Shown here: one piece after another, positions 6,437 through 7,716 of the stretch
Numbering within the stretch: position 1 is the stretch's first letter
How the letters are laid out: every line of letters starts with the position of its first letter
Assembly: GCA_045533175.1 (NCBI GenBank)
Contig: JAZSHJ010000017.1
Location: 1-7,716, forward strand
Length of the DNA stretch: 7,716 bases
Direction of reading: 5' to 3'
Source of the DNA: SIG588 sp045533175
GTDB taxonomy: Bacteria; Bacillota; Clostridia; Oscillospirales; Acutalibacteraceae
The notes under the pieces: generated by a model
What the model saw: only the letters and a program-made list of their open reading frames with translations
The model's database searches: none
Told to the model about the DNA's origin: nothing
Program-made: the position numbers and the translations under genes

Positions 6437-6465
6437 ATTGTAGCAAACTTTCTTCCGTTTGTCCA
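6437..6465 (-). promoter_or_regulatory. Sigma-A promoter of the hexosamine kinase gene
   Basis: On the minus strand TGGACA (6460-6465) and TACAAT (6437-6442) are separated by 17 bp. The predicted start near 6430 gives a leader of about 70 nt. This AT-rich stretch follows the end of the ABC ATPase gene and supports separate transcription of the kinase. Confidence 0.75.
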
Positions 6466-6514
6466 GTTATAAATTCTTTTTCTGTTATTTTCTTCGTTTT
6501 TCACCCGATATCCT

Positions 6515-7183
6515 TCACTCTTCCAGCCGCCCGGCCGCAAGACGCAACCGCCGCGGCAAGGTGGCCGCGAGCGCGTTGTCGTGGGTAATGAGTAACACGG
6601 TGCGCCCGCTTTCGTGCAGACGGTGCAAACAATCCATCACCTCTGCCGCCGAAGAGGCATCCAGATTTCCCGTGGGTTCGTCTGCCAACAACAAAGACGG
6701 ATCTCCCGCCACCGCACGGGCGATGGCCACCCGCTGTTGTTGCCCGCCCGACAGTTCGCTCGGCTTGTGCTGCAGACGGTCCTGCAACCCCATGCGACAA
6801 AGGCATTCCACCGCTTTTTCCCGCCGTGCGGCCGCCGACATCCCGCGATACAACAGCGGCAGTTCCACGTTTTCAACCGCACTCAAACTGCCGATAAGGT
6901 GAAACTGCTGAAACACAAACCCGATCTCCCGATTGCGGATAACCGCCAGTTTGCGCCGCGGCAGAGAAGCCACGTCCTGCCCGTTCAGCCGATACCGTCC
7001 CGCCGTGGGGCTGTCCAGGCACCCGAGCAGATGCATCAAGGTGGATTTGCCCGATCCCGATCGCCCCACAATAGCGGCCATTTCCCCTTGCTCAACCAAA
7101 AACGTCACCCCATCCAACGCCACCGTTTCCCGATCGCCTTGCCGATACACTTTGCGCAGTCCGTCCACTTCCAAATACGCCAT
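6515..7183 (-). CDS. ABC transporter ATP-binding protein, MacB/LolD type
   Basis: This 222-residue ATPase normally drives a FtsX/MacB-type permease for export of peptides, antibiotics or lipoproteins. All motifs are intact: Walker A GRSGSGKST (40-48), Q-loop in FVFQQFHL (89-96), signature LSGGQQQR (144-151), Walker B LLLADEPTGNLD (164-175) and the switch His at 201. The DEPTGNLD sequence and the length near 220 residues are typical of this subfamily. The start at 7183 follows GGAGG by 7 nt; an upstream extension to 7237 would run into the divergent promoter region. No permease follows: only about 150 bp with the kinase promoter separates it from nahK, and the upstream neighbour is divergent. 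It may be an orphan partnering a distant permease or the remnant of a split operon. No clear terminator or promoter of its own was found. Confidence 0.9.
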   Translation of the reverse strand: MAYLEVDGLRKVYRQGDRETVALDGVTFLVEQGEMAAIVGRSGSGKSTLMHLLGCLDSPTAGRYRLNGQDVASLPRRKLAVIRNREIGFVFQQFHLIGSLSAVENVELPLLYRGMSAAARREKAVECLCRMGLQDRLQHKPSELSGGQQQRVAIARAVAGDPSLLLADEPTGNLDASSAAEVMDCLHRLHESGRTVLLITHDNALAATLPRRLRLAAGRLEE

Positions 7184-7230
7184 ACACTCGCCTCCCCCGC
7201 CAGTATTTCCCTTGCGGTGCAAAAAAATAC

Positions 7231-7259
7231 TTGCCAAACGCCGCGCGCTGTGATATAAT
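7231..7259 (+). promoter_or_regulatory. Sigma-A promoter of the SLOG gene
   Basis: TTGCCA (7231-7236) and a perfect TATAAT (7254-7259) are separated by 17 bp. The predicted start is near 7266, giving a leader of about 27 nt with AGAGG before the ATG at 7293. The site lies in the 109-bp divergent gap shared with the ABC ATPase gene. Confidence 0.82.
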
Positions 7260-7292
7260 CAGAACAGATGTTCGATTTTAAGAGGTGAGCGT

Positions 7293-7631
7293 ATGAAGAT
7301 AGCGGTGATCGGATCGCGCGGACTTACGGTGCCGAATCTCGGGGACTACTTGCCCGAGGGAGTGTGCGAAATCGTTTCGGGCGGAGCACGCGGAGTGGAC
7401 CGTTCGGCGGCGGCGTATGCCGCGGCACGCGGGTTGAAACTGACCGAGTTTTTGCCGGATTACGAAACCCACGGACGCCGTGCACCGCTGATACGCAACG
7501 TGACCATCGTGGATTACAGCGATTTGGTGTTGGCGTTTTGGGACGGGCGATCCCGCGGGACGGCATTTGTGATCGATAAATGTCGCGAACGGGGAAAGCC
7601 GTGTCGCGTATTTCTTTTTCGCCCGAAATAA
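7293..7631 (+). CDS. Small SLOG-domain protein (DUF2493/YspA-like)
   Basis: This 112-residue protein is a minimal Rossmann-like SLOG domain of the DUF2493 (YspA, YpsA-related) kind, a superfamily thought to bind nucleotides or nucleotide-derived ligands and related to DprA and LOG proteins. The diagnostic motifs are GSRG (7-10), SGGARGVDR (29-37) and AFWDGRSRGT (81-90), the last forming the expected phosphate-binding or ligand-contact loop. It consists of the domain alone, with no fused effector. The start at 7293 is supported by AGAGG with 7 nt spacing and a consensus promoter. It is a single-gene transcription unit with its own terminator. Some SLOG proteins act in defence or nucleotide signalling, but no effector gene lies beside this one, so such a role is not supported here. 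Confidence 0.88.
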   Translation: MKIAVIGSRGLTVPNLGDYLPEGVCEIVSGGARGVDRSAAAYAAARGLKLTEFLPDYETHGRRAPLIRNVTIVDYSDLVLAFWDGRSRGTAFVIDKCRERGKPCRVFLFRPK

Positions 7632-7637
7632 GCAGAA

Positions 7638-7677
7638 AACCCCTTCCGCCCTGGCCCCAGGGGTTGGGTTTTTTTTT
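7638..7677 (+). terminator. Intrinsic terminator of the SLOG gene
   Basis: AACCCCT (7638-7644) pairs with AGGGGTT (7659-7665), or in another register AAAACCC pairs with GGGTTTT. An inner CCCTG/CAGGG alternative also exists. Nine T residues follow at 7669-7677. It begins a few bases after the stop codon. The remaining bases to 7716 show no recognisable feature. Confidence 0.85.
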
Positions 7678-7716
7678 CCAAAATACTTGTGCACTTCGAT
7701 GTTGGTTACCCCGACC

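Noticed and set aside
5262..6446. A longer hexosamine kinase starting at a TTG at 6446
   Set aside because: The extra 29 residues do not resemble the family, and the TTG lies upstream of the predicted transcription start near 6430.
6409..6504. A 31-codon frame with a GTG start just after the ABC ATPase, with AAGGA near the stop codon
   Set aside because: It looked like a possible permease remnant, but it is AT-rich unlike the neighbouring genes, matches nothing recognisable, and covers the -35 and -10 boxes of the hexosamine kinase promoter.
7278..7694. A minus-strand open frame opposite the SLOG gene, open to the right edge of the window
   Set aside because: It runs through the SLOG gene's terminator and covers the whole SLOG coding region in antisense. 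The product has no recognisable domain.
7678..7716. Possible tRNA or gene end at the right edge
   Set aside because: The 39 bases show no T-arm or acceptor pattern and no supported coding signal.

Overview
The window looks like a chromosomal segment of an anaerobic, gut-type Firmicute (Clostridia, probably Oscillospirales or a relative). This is inferred from strong AGGAGG-type ribosome binding sites, sigma-A-like promoters with 17-bp spacers, intrinsic terminators, moderate-to-high GC, and genes such as an N-acetylhexosamine 1-kinase and an N-terminal zinc-ribbon membrane protein. No phage, transposase, CRISPR, rRNA or tRNA gene was recognised.

Layout. Positions 1-332 hold two identical 129-bp copies of a hairpin-rich non-coding repeat at a 203-bp period. 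The second copy runs into the ribosome binding site of a small P-loop kinase-like gene (345-860, FlaR/YqaC-type). A small four-helix membrane protein of unknown function follows under its own promoter (913-1374). A bidirectional terminator separates this plus-strand pair from a minus-strand block: a 620-residue six-hairpin glycosidase-like protein (1407-3269), a membrane-anchored cysteine-rich protein with four tandem zinc-finger-like units (3331-5103), an N-acetylhexosamine 1-kinase (5262-6359) and an ABC ATPase of the MacB/LolD type without a permease beside it (6515-7183). A divergent plus-strand gene for a stand-alone SLOG/DUF2493 protein (7293-7631) closes the window with a strong terminator.

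How the genes may work together. The best metabolic call is the kinase, which makes GlcNAc-1-P/GalNAc-1-P from free N-acetylhexosamines. The glycosidase-like protein lacks a signal peptide and could release sugars in the same cytoplasm, but nothing in the sequence proves a shared pathway, and each gene mostly has its own promoter or terminator. The most unusual item is the cysteine-rich protein: a cytoplasmic zinc ribbon, a Pro/Ala/Val/Glu linker, one membrane helix, a roughly 210-residue domain, then four units each with the pattern CxxC-x(13-14)-CxxC-x6-CxxC-x(10-15)-CxxC, predicted to lie outside the membrane.
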